Source: HGM11416 sp964532155
GTDB taxonomy: Bacteria > Bacillota > Clostridia > Christensenellales > Borkfalkiaceae
Length of the DNA: 5,553 bases
Reading direction: 5' to 3'
Assembly (NCBI GenBank): GCA_964532155.1
Contig: CAZHGN010000062.1
Coordinates: 1-5,553, forward strand
A program made the position numbers and the translations under genes. Below, piece by piece: positions 5,344 through 5,553 of this stretch; the first letter of the stretch is position 1, and each line of letters begins with the position of its first letter. Under the pieces are notes generated by a model. That model saw only the letters and a program-made list of their open reading frames with translations, had not been told where the DNA came from and ran no database searches.

Positions 5344-5400
5344 GCATATGCGAAAAACGTCGAACTTTTTGCATAACGGTATGCGTTTTTTGCGTAATGC
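5344..5400. promoter_or_regulatory. Long imperfect hairpin/inverted repeat upstream of the final promoter
   Basis: Bases 5344-5359 pair with 5384-5400 over 16 bp, with one bulged A (5396) and two G-U pairs. A smaller hairpin, GCATA-ACGG-TATGC, lies at 5371-5384 on its inner edge. The 5' arm starts inside the perfect 10-bp palindrome CGCATATGCG (5343-5352). It ends 43 nt upstream of the -35 box at 5444. It could be an operator for a dimeric or tetrameric regulator, or the last structure of a transcript; the choice is inference. Confidence 0.45.
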
Positions 5401-5443
5401 AACGTTAATATTTACGGCTATACGGATATTTTTGCGGGGACTA

Positions 5444-5472
5444 TTGACAAATAATCAATAAAAGACTATAAT
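5444..5472 (+). promoter_or_regulatory. Perfect consensus sigma-A promoter
   Basis: TTGACA (5444-5449), exactly 17 bp, then TATAAT (5467-5472). Both boxes match consensus at all six positions, so it should be very strong. Start would be near 5479. The driven gene lies beyond the window end. Confidence 0.9.
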
Positions 5473-5477
5473 ACAAG

Positions 5478-5520
5478 AAGTTTTGGCCGGATGCGCCGAA
5501 GGCATATACGAGCAAAACTT
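5478..5520 (+). ncRNA. Structured 5' leader hairpin of the next, unseen transcript
   Basis: AAGTTTTG (5478-5485) and CAAAACTT (5513-5520) form a perfect 8-bp stem starting at about the predicted first nucleotide. The 27-nt interior can form GCC/GGC (5486-5488 with 5501-5503) or CGG-ATGCG-CCG (5488-5498). The end of the stem at the transcript start resembles a 5'-stabilising stem or the first stem of a riboswitch or other leader. The GCGCCGAAGGCATA core recalls part of the lysine riboswitch junction, but the rest of that aptamer is missing here, so I assign no class. Confidence 0.4.
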
Positions 5521-5553
5521 TGAAGTATTACATACAGAAGAGGGTAAAAACGG

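Larger units (their letters stand above)
4954..5443. other. Non-coding, hairpin-rich intergenic region
   Basis: About 490 nt between the Mrp stop and the final promoter hold no convincing coding frame on either strand. The region is AT-rich and carries the structures listed separately. A TTGACA at 4962-4967 has a weak -10 candidate (TAAAAA, 4986-4991, 18-bp spacer), which could start a transcript into the element at 4991-5126. The string TAATCG followed by seven T occurs identically at 4951-4963 and 5328-5340. From about 5130 to 5276 I see nothing beyond a 6-bp TGAATT/AATTCA pairing near 5254-5277. Confidence 0.6.

Noticed and set aside
5486..5512. Lysine riboswitch, suggested by GCGCCGAAGGCATA
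   Set aside because: The motif lies only about 15 nt after the predicted transcript start, and the preceding aptamer stems and their AGAGG-type consensus are absent.

Overview
The window looks like a piece of a draft or metagenome-assembled genome from a low-to-middle-GC Bacillota (Firmicutes) bacterium, most likely a gut Clostridia-type organism. The reasons are sigma-A type promoters, GGAGG-type ribosome binding sites, a clostridial-style Mrp ATPase with a short N-terminal cysteine cluster, phage tail modules typical of Firmicutes prophages, and an intergenic palindromic repeat of a kind I associate with gut Clostridia. A run of exactly 100 N at 2126-2225 marks a scaffold gap.

Layout: 1-372 is mostly non-coding. 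It holds a palindromic repeat (about 55-109), a possible 46-residue membrane peptide (123-263), a promoter (280-310) and a leader hairpin next to a strong ribosome binding site. 373-2422 carries two co-directional phage-tail-like genes: a baseplate/fibre protein with a BppU-like N-terminus and a Firmicutes tail C-terminal module, then a kelch-repeat tail protein interrupted by the gap. No capsid, tape-measure, holin, lysin or integrase gene is visible, so this is either the edge of a prophage or a detached tail-fibre cassette. A 23-bp tandem repeat (2447-2512) separates it from a convergent minus-strand gene of unknown function (2508-3416).

From 3417 the content looks like ordinary host chromosome. 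A probable SANT/Myb-like DNA-binding protein (3526-4029) is followed by its own near-consensus promoter (4038-4066) and the Mrp/NBP35-family iron-sulfur carrier ATPase (4132-4953).

The last 600 bases (4954-5553) contain no convincing gene but are rich in structure: a 136-nt element bounded by a 12-bp perfect inverted repeat, several strong hairpins, two terminator-like structures, a 15-nt motif present three times, and at the end a perfect consensus promoter (TTGACA, 17 bp, TATAAT) driving a structured leader whose gene lies beyond the window.

The two tail genes probably act together in a host-recognition or adhesion structure. The SANT-like, unknown and Mrp genes appear to be independent transcription units. 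I did not find a convincing new defence or mobile system. The most unusual material is the orphan tail cassette and the dense set of intergenic RNA-like or operator-like structures.
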